64,000 bases of DNA from Agrobacterium vaccinii (GCF_021310995.1 NZ_CP054150.1:496001-560000); one strand, 5' to 3'; shown: positions 18,015 to 26,751, numbered from the stretch's first letter. The notes: generated by a model not told the origin, from the sequence alone. Program-made: numbers and translations.

Positions 18015-19172
18015 TCAAAGCAGCGAGAGTTGCACGCCTGCACCTCCCGGTGCGACGAACAGGTCATCCCGAAGGTGGAGGCCACGGCGCACGAGCCCCA
18101 GCCTCTTGGTCGTCATCTCGAAGCGACGGCCGATCTGCCAGGCATAGGGGCCAGCGCCCTTCATGCGCTTGCCGAATTCGGCATCATAGTCCTTGCCATC
18201 ACGCATGGAGCGCACCAGCGACATGACATGCTGGTACCGGTGCGGATAATTGCGCAACAACCACTCGCGAAACAGCGGGCTGACCTCCAGCGGAAGCCGC
18301 AGCAGCACGTATGATGCTTCGGTTGCGCCTGCCGCCTTTCCGGCCTCCAGAACCCGCTCGATCTCGTGGTCGTTCAGCGCAGGAATGACCGGCGCCATCA
18401 TCACGGCGACGGGAATACCGGCCTCAGTCAGCGTCTTGATGGCTTCCAGCCGCTTGGCAGGTGTCGCAGCGCGTGGTTCCATGCTTCGGGCAAGCTTGCG
18501 GTCCAGCGTGGTGACGGAGATGGCGACCTTCACAAGGCCCTTGGCGGCCATCGGGGCCAGAATATCGATATCGCGGGTGATCAGGCCCGATTTGGTGACG
18601 ATGGCAACCGGATGCTCGGCCTTGGCCAGCACCTCGAGGATTTGCCGCATGATGCGCCATTCCCGCTCGATCGGCTGGTAGGGATCGGTATTGGTGCCGA
18701 TGGCGATGACGCGGGCCTTGTATCCCGGCTTGCCCAGCTCCCGTTCCAGAAGCTTTGCGGCATCCGGCTTGGCAAACAGCTTGGCCTCGAAATCCAGCCC
18801 CGCCGACAGGCCCATATAGCTGTGGCTCGGCCTTGCGAAACAATAGATGCAGCCATGCTCGCATCCGCGATAGGGATTGACGGATCGGTCGAAGGGAATA
18901 TCAGGCGAATCGTTGCGGCTGATGATCGTGCGTGGCTTTTCCACCTGCACTTCGGTACGAAACTCCGGCAATTCCTCGATGATCTGCCAGCCATCATCGA
19001 CAGGCTCGTGCTGTAAGGTCTCGAAGCGGCCACCCGGATTGATGCCCGCACCACGCCCGCGACGACGGTCGATTTCGATCCGCAGACCCGATGCATCGAC
19101 CAGCGCATTGGCAATATCTGGCGTATGGCCCGGCTGGAATGCAGCCTGCCCCGAAAGCACATGTTGTCTCAT
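18015..19172 (-). CDS. PA0069-type radical SAM protein (COG1533, SplB-related)
   Basis: The 385-residue protein has the radical SAM cluster motif CEHGCIYC (C104, C108, C111), preceded by NPYRG, and a TIM-barrel-like domain with VIAIGTNTDPYQPIE, VAIVTKSGLITRD and PVIPALNDHE. This family is related by sequence to spore photoproduct lyase, but its reaction is not established. I use the ATG at 19172 because CAGGAG lies at good distance; an ATG seven codons upstream is in frame. A LexA-type box is found 64-78 bases upstream of the start, so DNA-damage induction is a reasonable inference. It is divergent from the glycosyltransferase-like gene. Confidence 0.88.
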   Translation of the reverse strand: MRQHVLSGQAAFQPGHTPDIANALVDASGLRIEIDRRRGRGAGINPGGRFETLQHEPVDDGWQIIEELPEFRTEVQVEKPRTIISRNDSPDIPFDRSVNPYRGCEHGCIYCFARPSHSYMGLSAGLDFEAKLFAKPDAAKLLERELGKPGYKARVIAIGTNTDPYQPIEREWRIMRQILEVLAKAEHPVAIVTKSGLITRDIDILAPMAAKGLVKVAISVTTLDRKLARSMEPRAATPAKRLEAIKTLTEAGIPVAVMMAPVIPALNDHEIERVLEAGKAAGATEASYVLLRLPLEVSPLFREWLLRNYPHRYQHVMSLVRSMRDGKDYDAEFGKRMKGAGPYAWQIGRRFEMTTKRLGLVRRGLHLRDDLFVAPGGAGVQLSLL

Positions 19173-19216
19173 CTGGATGCTCCTGACCGGCACGAACCGG
19201 CTTGTTGGATGCCCCG

Positions 19217-19300
19217 ATTCCTATCGCAGAAATTAGAACAATACAAGAACAAAATGTTAAAAACGCGCGATGGTAATTTGTTTTGCATTGCGATAGGAAT
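19217..19300. repeat. 12-bp inverted repeat bracketing the LexA box
   Basis: ATTCCTATCGCA at 19217-19228 is perfectly inverted as TGCGATAGGAAT at 19289-19300, in the divergent promoter region between the radical SAM and glycosyltransferase-like genes. The 60 bases between the arms are AT-rich and include the LexA-type box. It could be a binding-site pair or a transcribed stem. Confidence 0.55.
19236..19250. promoter_or_regulatory. candidate SOS (LexA) box, GAAC-N7-GAAC
   Basis: GAAC at 19236-19239 and GAAC at 19247-19250 are separated by seven bases. On the other strand this is the direct repeat GTTC-N7-GTTC, the established LexA target in alphaproteobacteria. Its position upstream of the minus-strand radical SAM gene suggests SOS control of that gene, and possibly of the divergent gene. 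Confidence 0.65.
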
Positions 19301-19374
19301 TTGATCGATGAAATCTTGTGGCTTTGCGCGCTTTCTGTTTTATCGCTTCTAGGGGATCACACGCTGATAGACAT

Positions 19375-19893
19375 ATGCTGACAGTCATCATGGAATGCCG
19401 GGATCAGGAGCCGGAGCTTGCTCACACCCTCGCCACGCTCGTCTCGGGCGCCGTGGAAGGGCTGATCAGTGACGTCATCGTGCTGGATCATGCCTCCAGC
19501 GACGGCTCTGAGCGTGTGGCCGAAGCCGCTGGCTGCCGGTTTCATACGCAATGGGACATAAGGGATGTCATCGGCTCGGCGCGCGGCGAGTGGATTTTGA
19601 TGATGGAGCCGGGCAGTCGCCCGCAAAATGGCTGGATCGCTGACATCAGCGAATATATGGCGCTGAGCAAACTGCCGGCACGCTTTGCGCCGTCGCGCCA
19701 TTATCGCCCGTCGTTTCTGTCGCGGTTCGTCAGACGTAGGCCACCGCTGGAATATGGGCTGTTGCTGCGCAAACAGGAAGCTTTATCGATTGCCAAATCC
19801 GGCATGCCGCTCGACCATTTCCCGAAATCGCAGAAGACCCGCCGCTTGAGCGCCGAACTCATTCCTTCATGGGTGCTGCGCGCCGCGCGATAG
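19375..19893 (+). CDS. small glycosyltransferase-like protein
   Basis: The 172-residue product starts MLTVIMECRDQEPELAHTLATL and has VIVLDHASSDGSERVAE and ARGEWILMMEPGSRP, matching the nucleotide-sugar-binding half of family 2 (GT-A) glycosyltransferases. Only about the first 100 residues are recognisable and the acceptor part is short and basic, so activity is uncertain. ATG 19375 is used. The gene stops directly against the moaB stop (convergent, no gap). Homologues of this size next to moaB occur in rhizobia, but I cannot assign a substrate. Confidence 0.7.
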   Translation: MLTVIMECRDQEPELAHTLATLVSGAVEGLISDVIVLDHASSDGSERVAEAAGCRFHTQWDIRDVIGSARGEWILMMEPGSRPQNGWIADISEYMALSKLPARFAPSRHYRPSFLSRFVRRRPPLEYGLLLRKQEALSIAKSGMPLDHFPKSQKTRRLSAELIPSWVLRAAR

Positions 19894-20439
19894 TCAGCCT
19901 TGCGCCTTGCCGCGCTTCAGGTGCTCGTCCAGACGCGGCATGATTTCCACGAAATTGCAGGGCAAGTGGCGGTAGTCCAACTGCGCCTTCAAGATGCCGT
20001 CCCACGCATCCTTGCAGGCACCGGGAGAACCGGGCAGAACGAAGATGAAGGTGGAATTGGCAAGTCCCGCCGTGGCGCGCGACTGGATCGTCGATGTGCC
20101 GATCTTGTCATAGGAAATGCGTTGAAACACAGCCGAAAAGCCATCCATGCGCTTTTCGAACAGCGGCTCCAGCGCTTCCGGTGTCACGTCGCGCCCCGTG
20201 AAGCCGGTACCGCCGGTGGTGATGACGACGTCGATGTCTTCCGACAACGTCCACGCCTCGACCGTCTCACGAATAGCCGCCTTGTCGTCCTCGACGATGC
20301 CGCGATCCACCAGCCGGTGGCCCGTCTCCGCGATGCGCGCAACCAGCGTGTCGCCGGATTTGTCATCGGCAAGCGTGCGGGTGTCGGAGACGGTCAACAC
20401 CGCGATGCCGACGGGAATAAAGGCTCTTTCGCCACTCAT
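19894..20439 (-). CDS. moaB: molybdenum cofactor biosynthesis protein MoaB
   Basis: The 181-residue protein is of the MoaB/Mog family: VGIAVLTVSDTRT at the start, DVVITTGGTGFTGRDVTPEAL, and FVLPGSPGACKDAW at the end. Family members adenylylate molybdopterin or act as trimeric accessory proteins in molybdenum cofactor synthesis. The start ATG at 20439 overlaps the ispE stop as ATGA, showing translational coupling to the isoprenoid gene, an arrangement without obvious functional logic. A much longer upstream frame is only a shadow of ispE. Confidence 0.92.
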   Translation of the reverse strand: MSGERAFIPVGIAVLTVSDTRTLADDKSGDTLVARIAETGHRLVDRGIVEDDKAAIRETVEAWTLSEDIDVVITTGGTGFTGRDVTPEALEPLFEKRMDGFSAVFQRISYDKIGTSTIQSRATAGLANSTFIFVLPGSPGACKDAWDGILKAQLDYRHLPCNFVEIMPRLDEHLKRGKAQG

Positions 20440-21326
20440 GATGCAGGTTCCGATACGGTTGTCGTGGCCTGAACATACCAGCCTAGCCGCTGTTGACGAA
20501 GAAAAACTGCGGCAGAGTTTGCTTCGTCTGCCGTGGCATAAAGTCCGAAACAGGTGGCGCCGGAGCCGGACATGCGCACCAGCGCCGCCCCGGTTCGTGT
20601 TAGCAACGCAGAGGCTTCGCCGATTTCGGCAAGACGTGTCCGGGCAGGCGGCTCCAGATCGTTGCGGCTTTTTGCGATGAAACTGAGCCAGTCCTCGCTG
20701 CGACGCTGCATGAGGGGTGGATTGTTCTTGTTGGCCAGATGCCTGAACACCTCGGGCGTCGAGACGCCCTTCAAGGGATTGACGAGAACGAGGTGCAGCG
20801 TCGGCATATCCTCGATGATCTCGAGGTCTTCGCCAATGCCGCGCGCAATCAGCGGCTTGCTGGCAAGACACATCGGCACATCTGCGCCGAGTTGGAGGCC
20901 GATCTCCACGAGGGCGGAATGGTCCGGCGCAACACCCCAGTGGGTCATCAAAGCGCGCAAGGTCGCGGCTGCATCGGCAGAACCGCCACCGATACCGGAG
21001 GCGACGGGCAGATTTTTATGCAGGTGGATGAAGACGGGCGTGGCGCTGGCGCCTGCCACTGCTCGCAAAAGATCCCGTGCCTTCAGCACGAGATTGCTGG
21101 CTGGATCGGCCTCTTTCAGCACATCGGCGAAGGGGCCGGAAATCACGAAGCCATCGCTTTCGGCATCGCTGATTTCGATCAGGTCACCCGCCTGCGTGAA
21201 AACCACCAGCGATTCAAGCAGATGATACCCGTCAGCCCGCTGACCCGTCACATGCAAGGCCAGATTGATCTTGGCGGGAGCGGCCTCTGTCGTCACGACC
21301 GCTCCAATAGGCTCGCGCAAGAGCAT
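20436..21326 (-). CDS. ispE: 4-diphosphocytidyl-2-C-methyl-D-erythritol kinase
   Basis: The 296-residue GHMP kinase has PAKINLALHVTGQRADGYH at the N terminus and the glycine-rich ATP-binding loop LPVASGIGGGSADAAATLRAL, both diagnostic of IspE. It performs the third-last common step of the MEP isoprenoid pathway, phosphorylating CDP-ME at the 2-hydroxyl. It lies seven bases after the TPR gene on the same strand and is coupled to moaB. Genes for a polyprenyl diphosphate synthase (23434) and dxs (right edge) also occur in this window, so three isoprenoid functions are present but in separate units. Confidence 0.95.
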   Translation of the reverse strand: MLLREPIGAVVTTEAAPAKINLALHVTGQRADGYHLLESLVVFTQAGDLIEISDAESDGFVISGPFADVLKEADPASNLVLKARDLLRAVAGASATPVFIHLHKNLPVASGIGGGSADAAATLRALMTHWGVAPDHSALVEIGLQLGADVPMCLASKPLIARGIGEDLEIIEDMPTLHLVLVNPLKGVSTPEVFRHLANKNNPPLMQRRSEDWLSFIAKSRNDLEPPARTRLAEIGEASALLTRTGAALVRMSGSGATCFGLYATADEANSAAVFLRQQRLGWYVQATTTVSEPAS

Positions 21327-21333
21327 GATACCC

Positions 21334-23175
21334 TTAAGACTTCTTGTCCGGGGCAGGGGCCGGGGCCACGGGTGGCTCCGGCGGTGTCTGGTCTTTCCGG
21401 GCGGTGTTCTGCGCGTCCTTTTCCAGAGGCGGCAGGCCGTTGGCGATCTTTTCCTTCACCTTAGCCTTGTCGACATCGTCGCTATCGCCGATCAGGGCGC
21501 GGTTCCACTGGTACACGGCTTCGATCTTGCGACCGACGCGCCAGTAGGCATCGCCCAGATGGTCGTTGATGGTCGGGTCACCGGCGCGCAGTTCGATGGC
21601 GCGTTCCAGTTCCGTGACCGCCTCATCGAAAGCACCGAGACGGAAATGCGCCCAGCCGAGCGAATCGACGATGTAGCCGTCATTCGGGCGAAGCTCCACC
21701 GCGCGGCGGATCATGTCCATTGCCTGATCGAGGTTGAGGTTCTTGTCCACCCAGGAATAGCCCAGATAATTCAGAACCTGCGGCTGTTCCGGGTTCAGCT
21801 CCAGTGCGCGCTTGAAATCCGGCTCCGCCTTGTCCCACTGCTTCAGTCGCTCATAGGCAATGGCGCGCTGGAAGAAAATGGTCCAGTCGGTCTTCTTCGG
21901 CACGGCACCGATAACCTCGACAGCCTTGTCGTAATTGGCCGCCATCGCCGCATAGTCCTTGGCATCCGACAGGACCGAGCCATAGGCGAGATACGACCGC
22001 AGGTCTGTCGGGTCGGATTCCAGCAGCGAGCGCAGGTGCTGGCGCGCCTCGTCAACCTTGTCCGTCTGCGCCAGCGTTAGGCCCAGCTGCAACTCCGAAA
22101 TGCGGTGCATGGGCGAATCGTCAGGCACTTCGCGATAGAACGCAATGGCGCGTTCCGGCTGCTTCTGCGCTTCTGCGAGGCCACCCAGCAAAATCAGCGT
22201 ATCTGCGCTTTGCGGATCGAGCGCCCGAGATGTCTGAAGGTAGAGCGTAACGATCTCTTCGGCACCTTCGCGGTTCAGCGCACCGGCGATGGAGAACATC
22301 ACCGAAGCGGCGCCCTCGATGGCGGTCTGAACCTGCTGATCTGGCTTTTCACCCTTTTCGATGCTCTGGCGCAGCGCCTTCAGCGGCGCATAGTTCGGCG
22401 CGAAGTTGTCGCCGACGGAAATCGTGTCCAGCGCCTTCTGCTTGTTGCCAGCCTTGGCCTCCAGCCGGGCCAGCGCCATCACCGCGCGCATGTAGGTATC
22501 GGTTGCGGTTGCGCCGCCTTCACGGTCGGCCACGGCGTCGTTCAGGTTCTTGCGGGCCGCTTCCGTGTTGCCGGTCACCAGCGCAATCGCGCCCGCATGA
22601 TATTTCTGGAAAATGGAAATCCAGCCCGGGCCCTTCATGCCGTTGACCAGTGCCAGGGCTTCCTTGCCCTTGCCGGAACCGGCGCGCGACCAGGCGGTCA
22701 GCAGCGTGTTGACCATGCGGTCCAGATCGTTGGGGCCGGTATATTTCAGGATTTTTTCCGCGCTAGAAAATTCCTTGTGCTTGATGGCCGCCAGTGCCCG
22801 CACGATGGTGGTGACGCGCTCCACAGACGAATCGTCCTTGAGGCTATCGGCAATCTTGGCGCCTGCCTCGAAATCACCGCTCAGCAGCTGTGCAATCATC
22901 AGGCGCTGGCGAATTTCCACGTTGGCGGTATCGAATTCCAGCGCCTTTTTGTAGAGCGTAATGGCTGTCGCAAAATCCTGATCGACATCTGCCGTGCGTG
23001 CGGCCAGAAACGCGCCGGAGAAGGTGTTGACCTTATCGGGATTAAAAGTGACGGCATCAGGTGCTTTTTCTGCCGGTTTCGTCTCGGCAAATGCGGCCTG
23101 CTGGCCAGCGCCGAGGGAAAGGGCGGCAATGAAAGCCGCACCGCAGAGAAGACGAAATGCTGATTTGCGCCGCAT
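21334..23175 (-). CDS. exported tetratricopeptide repeat protein
   Basis: The 613-residue protein has a signal peptide (MRRKSAFRLLCGAAFIAALSLG, cleaved probably after AAFA) followed by many TPR units over most of its length, for example LNYLGYSWVDKNLNLDQAM, LGWAHFRLGAFDEAVTELERAI and INDHLGDAYWRVGRKIEAV, and a Pro/Ala-rich C-terminal tail. TPR arrays mediate protein contacts; no partner is indicated. I use ATG 23175 with AAGG at good spacing; an ATG ten codons upstream is weaker. It precedes ispE by seven bases, so the two are probably cotranscribed, as in other rhizobia. Confidence 0.88.
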   Translation of the reverse strand: MRRKSAFRLLCGAAFIAALSLGAGQQAAFAETKPAEKAPDAVTFNPDKVNTFSGAFLAARTADVDQDFATAITLYKKALEFDTANVEIRQRLMIAQLLSGDFEAGAKIADSLKDDSSVERVTTIVRALAAIKHKEFSSAEKILKYTGPNDLDRMVNTLLTAWSRAGSGKGKEALALVNGMKGPGWISIFQKYHAGAIALVTGNTEAARKNLNDAVADREGGATATDTYMRAVMALARLEAKAGNKQKALDTISVGDNFAPNYAPLKALRQSIEKGEKPDQQVQTAIEGAASVMFSIAGALNREGAEEIVTLYLQTSRALDPQSADTLILLGGLAEAQKQPERAIAFYREVPDDSPMHRISELQLGLTLAQTDKVDEARQHLRSLLESDPTDLRSYLAYGSVLSDAKDYAAMAANYDKAVEVIGAVPKKTDWTIFFQRAIAYERLKQWDKAEPDFKRALELNPEQPQVLNYLGYSWVDKNLNLDQAMDMIRRAVELRPNDGYIVDSLGWAHFRLGAFDEAVTELERAIELRAGDPTINDHLGDAYWRVGRKIEAVYQWNRALIGDSDDVDKAKVKEKIANGLPPLEKDAQNTARKDQTPPEPPVAPAPAPDKKS

Positions 23176-23433
23176 GAAGAAACCTTTGCTCTTGTGCATA
23201 TGCACCGAAAAATCCGTTGCACCCTACAGTTCGGTGCACCTTGCGGCACCTGGACGCTGTATGGCTTTGGCGGGAATCGAATGTCTGAATCGAGGCCGAT
23301 TCAGACGATGACGCACCACGTCACGACAGAATGGCTTTTTTGAAGCAGCCCCGCAAGAAAATCCGCCACTGATATCAGAACTGCCGGAAATGTCGGCATC
23401 GCGCATATGATCAATCCGCGATGCTCTCCGTTA

Positions 23434-24450
23434 TCAGTTCACACGCTCGATGCAGAAATCGATGACTTCCATCAGGGCGTTCTTCCATGGGCTTTTCGGC
23501 AGCGGCGCCAGCGCATCGCGCGCAATGGTGCCATAATGGTTGGCGCGGGTAATGGTGTCGGCCAGACCATTGTATTTCTTGATCAGGCCCAGCGCTGTTT
23601 CCAGATTTGCATCCGTGCTTTCGCCCTGCTCGATAGCGCGTTTCCAGAATTCGCGCTCTTCCACAGTGCCACGACGATAGGACAGAATGACCGGCAGCGT
23701 GATCTTGCCTTCGCGGAAATCATCGCCGGTGTTCTTGCCCAGATCGGCAGATTTGCCGCCGTAATCCAGCACGTCATCCACCAGCTGGAAGGCAAGGCCG
23801 AGGTTCATGCCGTAGGATTTCAGCGCGCTGCGGGTCGCCTTGTCGGTCTTGGCAACGATCGGGCCCACTTCGGCGGCAGCAGCAAAAAGAGCAGCGGTCT
23901 TAGCGCGAATGACCTGGAGATAATCGTCCTCGGTGGTTTCCATGTTCTTGGCCACGGAAAGCTGAAGAACCTCGCCCTCGGCAATCACGGAAGCCGCGGT
24001 GGACAGCACATCCAGCGCATCCAGCGAACCGACATCCACCATCATGCGGAAGGCCTGACCCAGCAGAAAATCTCCCACAAGAACGCTCGCCTGGTTGCCC
24101 CAGATGGTGCGTGCCGTAGATTTGCCGCGGCGCAGATCGCTCTCGTCCACCACGTCGTCATGCAGCAGCGTTGCCGTGTGCATGAATTCCACACTGGTTG
24201 CCAGCTTGATGTGGTGGTCGCCCTTGTAATCGAACATGGCAGCGGATGCGAGCGTCAGCATCGGACGCAGGCGCTTTCCACCGGAGGAGATCAGGTGGTT
24301 CGCCACTTCGGGTATCATCTGGACATCGGAACCGGCTTTGGAAAGAATAAGCTGGTTAACCCTTTCCATATCCGGGCGAGTCAGGTCGACAAGCGGCGTG
24401 ACGGATGCGAGTTTGTTTTTGCTTTCTTCAAGCGGTATGACGACGCCCAA
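23434..24450 (-). CDS. ispB: long-chain polyprenyl (octa-/decaprenyl) diphosphate synthase
   Basis: The protein has both aspartate-rich motifs of trans-prenyltransferases, LLHDDVVDES and FQLVDDVLDYGG, plus GGKRLRPML. It extends farnesyl diphosphate to the ubiquinone side chain. I start it at TTG 24450, which has AGGAG nine bases upstream and gives 338 residues; the frame stays open to another TTG at 24510 with a poorer site. It is divergent from the DUF2007 gene. Chain length (C50 is usual in rhizobia) cannot be read from these motifs. The ubiA gene at 45913 would use its product. Confidence 0.92.
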   Translation of the reverse strand: MGVVIPLEESKNKLASVTPLVDLTRPDMERVNQLILSKAGSDVQMIPEVANHLISSGGKRLRPMLTLASAAMFDYKGDHHIKLATSVEFMHTATLLHDDVVDESDLRRGKSTARTIWGNQASVLVGDFLLGQAFRMMVDVGSLDALDVLSTAASVIAEGEVLQLSVAKNMETTEDDYLQVIRAKTAALFAAAAEVGPIVAKTDKATRSALKSYGMNLGLAFQLVDDVLDYGGKSADLGKNTGDDFREGKITLPVILSYRRGTVEEREFWKRAIEQGESTDANLETALGLIKKYNGLADTITRANHYGTIARDALAPLPKSPWKNALMEVIDFCIERVN

Positions 24451-24566
24451 CGGACCGGACTCCTGTTCGATATTGGGGCCGACAATAGAAAGCGGCGGTG
24501 CAAGCGGCAAGGGGCGAATTGCCTCATGCCGTTCAAAAAGATGGGATTTAGGGTGGAAACTGACCT

Positions 24567-24797
24567 ATGCGTGAACTGATCCGTACAAACGACGCCGTTG
24601 TGCTCTCTTTTGCACAGAGCCTCATGAAGGATGCAGGCATTCACAGCCTCATCGCCGATCAGGGCATGAGCATTCTGGAAGGATCGCTCGGGCTGTTGCC
24701 ACGCCGTTTTCTGGTGGAAGAGGATCGTGGCGATGAAGCGCGCCGCATTCTGACGGATGCCGGACTGGCCGACGAGCTGCGCGAAGACAAGGCCTGA
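24567..24797 (+). CDS. DUF2007 small protein
   Basis: This 76-residue protein (MRELIRTNDAVVLSFAQSLM at its start) matches the DUF2007 family, proposed to bind small molecules or act in signalling on the basis of its fold. It shows the typical ending in which LPRRFLVEEDRGDEARRIL leads into an acidic tail. Six bases separate its stop from the next ATG, so it is cotranscribed with the methyltransferase gene. No function is established. Confidence 0.8.
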   Translation: MRELIRTNDAVVLSFAQSLMKDAGIHSLIADQGMSILEGSLGLLPRRFLVEEDRGDEARRILTDAGLADELREDKA

Positions 24798-24803
24798 AAC
24801 GCC

Positions 24804-25619
24804 ATGGCGGCAACCGTTTCCGAAACAGTCGATGCGTTTCATCGCGGTCGCTTCGAGATCGTGCAACCCAAGGGCAGGGGCCACAGGGCAGGCATGGATG
24901 CCATGCTGCTGGCCTCTCTGGTGGTTGATGATACCGCGTGTCGCGTGGCCGATCTGGGCGCCGGGGCGGGGGCCGCAGGCATGGCGGTGGCATCGCGTCT
25001 GGAAAAAGCTGACGTCACGCTGTTCGAGTTTTCGCCTGAGATGGTGGTTTTTGCGCAGCGCAGTTTGCAACTCCCGGCTAATGCTGCCTTTGCGCAGCGC
25101 GTCCTTGTCCAACAAGCGGATGTCACCCTGCGCGCCGACGCTCGAAGGGACGCGGGGCTGCTCGACAACCATTTCCATCACGTCATCATGAACCCGCCCT
25201 ATAACGACGCAGGCGACCGCAAAACCCCCGATGCGCTCAAAGCCACCGCCCACGCCATGACGGACGATCTCTTCGAACACTGGCTCAGAACCGCCGCCGC
25301 CATCCTGATCCCCGGCGGCCAACTCTCCCTCATCGCCCGCCCCCAATCCATCTCCGACATCATCACCGCCTGCGGCCGCCGCTTCGGCGGCCTCGAAATC
25401 ACCCTCGTCCACCCGCGCGCAGGCGAAGACGCGGTACGCATGCTGGTGACCGCCATCAAAGGCTCCCGCGCAAGGCTCACATTCCGCGCGCCGCTGACGA
25501 TGCATGAGGATGGAAGTCATGCGTTTTTGCCGAGGGTGGATGATTTGAGCAATGGGCGGGTGGGGTATGGGCGGAATGATGCAAATACGCTGGGCAGGAG
25601 GCAGTCACCCTCCTCCTGA
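24804..25619 (+). CDS. class I SAM-dependent methyltransferase (TrmN6-like)
   Basis: The 271-residue protein has VADLGAGAGAAGMAVA (SAM-binding motif I) and the NPPY motif in HVIMNPPYNDAGDR, typical of enzymes that methylate amino nitrogen of adenine or guanine. Full-length similarity is to the COG4123/TrmN6 group, which makes m6A37 in tRNA-Val(UAC) in E. coli. The C-terminal twenty or so residues (RNDANTLGRRQSPSS) are unusually polar and could reflect readthrough into the flanking repeat region. Confidence 0.82.
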   Translation: MAATVSETVDAFHRGRFEIVQPKGRGHRAGMDAMLLASLVVDDTACRVADLGAGAGAAGMAVASRLEKADVTLFEFSPEMVVFAQRSLQLPANAAFAQRVLVQQADVTLRADARRDAGLLDNHFHHVIMNPPYNDAGDRKTPDALKATAHAMTDDLFEHWLRTAAAILIPGGQLSLIARPQSISDIITACGRRFGGLEITLVHPRAGEDAVRMLVTAIKGSRARLTFRAPLTMHEDGSHAFLPRVDDLSNGRVGYGRNDANTLGRRQSPSS

Positions 25620-25705
25620 GGCACGTTCGCTATCCTGCCGAAGTTTTACGCACCTTTGCTGCGGGGGGTGTATTTGCATTTGTTTGCCGAGAGCTAAGGG
25701 GCGCG

Positions 25706-25766
25706 ACGGTAGCAGTCCTCATCCTGAGGTGCCCCGTAGGGGCCTCGAAGGACGAGGGTTGCGGGC
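25706..25766 (+). repeat. mosaic repeat family A, copy 1
   Basis: The unit runs from GTAGCAGTCCTCATCCTGAG through GTGCCCCGTAGGGGCCTC to GGACGAGGGTTGCGGG. CCTCATCC/GGACGAGG-like ends and GCCCC/GGGGC centre make it an imperfect hairpin. At least seven related copies are present in the window. Confidence 0.85.
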
Positions 25767-25840
25767 GGCGGGAATGCCGACACCAGAAACACATTTTTGC
25801 CCTCGCTGCCCAGCAGTCCTGACACCGCGACGTCTCTCCG

Positions 25841-25884
25841 CCCTCATGGTGAGGTGCGTAGCCCACAGGGCGGAGCCTCGAACC
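25841..25884 (+). repeat. mosaic repeat family A, diverged copy 2
   Basis: CCCTCATGGTGAGGTGCGTA followed by CCCACAGGGCGGAGCCTCGAA keeps the outline of the family A unit but with a different centre. It lies between copy 1 and the GIY-YIG pseudogene. Confidence 0.65.
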
Positions 25885-25903
25885 ATCGGGGGCGGCCACT
25901 GGT

Positions 25904-26200
25904 TCAAGCCTTAACCACGGCAGGTCCCCTGCGCGACAGCTCCGGCAGCGTCTCATAGGCCATCGCAATCAACGCTTCCTTCTTGCGCCGCGACCAGCCC
26001 TTAATCTGGCGCTCCCGTTCGATGGCATCGACAATGCGGTCGTAGGTCTCAGTAAACACCAGCTCGACCGGGCGTGGTTTGGAGGTATATCCATAAATAC
26101 CGGCGTTGTGTTCCCAAACGCGGGCTTCAACGGACTGCTTGGTCAGTCAGGTATAATACGATCCATCGCAGCAACGAACGATATAAACGGGTACTTCCAT
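25904..26200 (-). pseudogene. GIY-YIG endonuclease domain gene with in-frame stop
   Basis: The minus strand from ATG 26200 reads MEVPVYIVRCCDGSYYT, a TGA at 26147-26149, then LTKQSVEARVWEHNAGIYGY and on to IERERQIKGWSRRKKEALIA and a final stop at 25904. Apart from that single nonsense codon (codon 18, where homologues have Gly) the 99-codon frame is intact. The family is the small GIY-YIG proteins of the UPF0213/YhbQ kind, possible structure-specific nucleases. The stop falls between the two motif halves, so a functional product would need readthrough or a downstream start lacking the active site. It sits among family A repeats, and a sequencing error is possible. Confidence 0.75.
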
Positions 26201-26277
26201 GGCGGGAATTCTGCCAAGTCATTACAGTCAATTCAATACTGAAAACTGCCAGTATTCCGGCCTTTGGAGCAAAACAA

Positions 26278-26751
26278 CCCGCAGCCCCCGCCCTTCGAGG
26301 CCCCTACGGGGCACCTCAGGGTGAGGGCTGCTACCGCTGCGGAACCAAGTCGCGATTTCATCACCAACAGGAAGTTATGCATGAAGTGCGATATAGAGCT
26401 AAGCCACAGGCTCCGACGGTAGCAACCCTCATCCTGAGGTGCGGAGGCGAAGCCGGAGCCTCGAAGGACGAGGGTTGCGGGCAGTGGTATAAGGGCGGAT
26501 AGCCGTCGCGGCATCAGTCGGCTTCCACCCGCAGCCCCCGCCCTTCGAGGCCCCTGCGGGGCACCTCAGGGTGAGGGCTGCTACCGCTGCGGAACCATAA
26601 CGCGATCACCACCAACAGAAAGCTATGCACGAGACGTGATATAGAGCCAAGCCAAGGGCCCCGACGCAGCAACCCTCATCCATCATCCTGAGCTTGTCGA
26701 AGGAGAGGCGCGGAGGCGAAGCCGGAGCCTCGAAGGACGAGGGTTGCGGGC
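26278..26751. repeat. diverged tandem duplication of a composite family A element
   Basis: A block starting CCCGCAGCCCCCGCCCTTCG at 26278 (inverted copy A3, to 26335), spacer, then direct copy A4 (26415-26482), is repeated from 26528 as inverted copy A5 (26528-26585), a similar spacer with GATATAGAGC and AAGCCA, then direct copy A6 (26661-26751). Spacer sequences also match between the two blocks, so the whole ~225-bp head-to-head unit was duplicated, not just the repeats. A6 additionally carries an inserted segment CATCATCCTGAGCTTGTCGA. Confidence 0.8.

Noticed and set aside
22105..23163. 352-codon plus-strand frame opposite the TPR gene
   Set aside because: The minus-strand TPR protein has a signal peptide and clear repeats; the opposite frame has none and shows shadow composition.
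25552..25914. 120-codon frame across family A repeats
   Set aside because: It overlaps the end of the methyltransferase gene and is made of repeat sequence.
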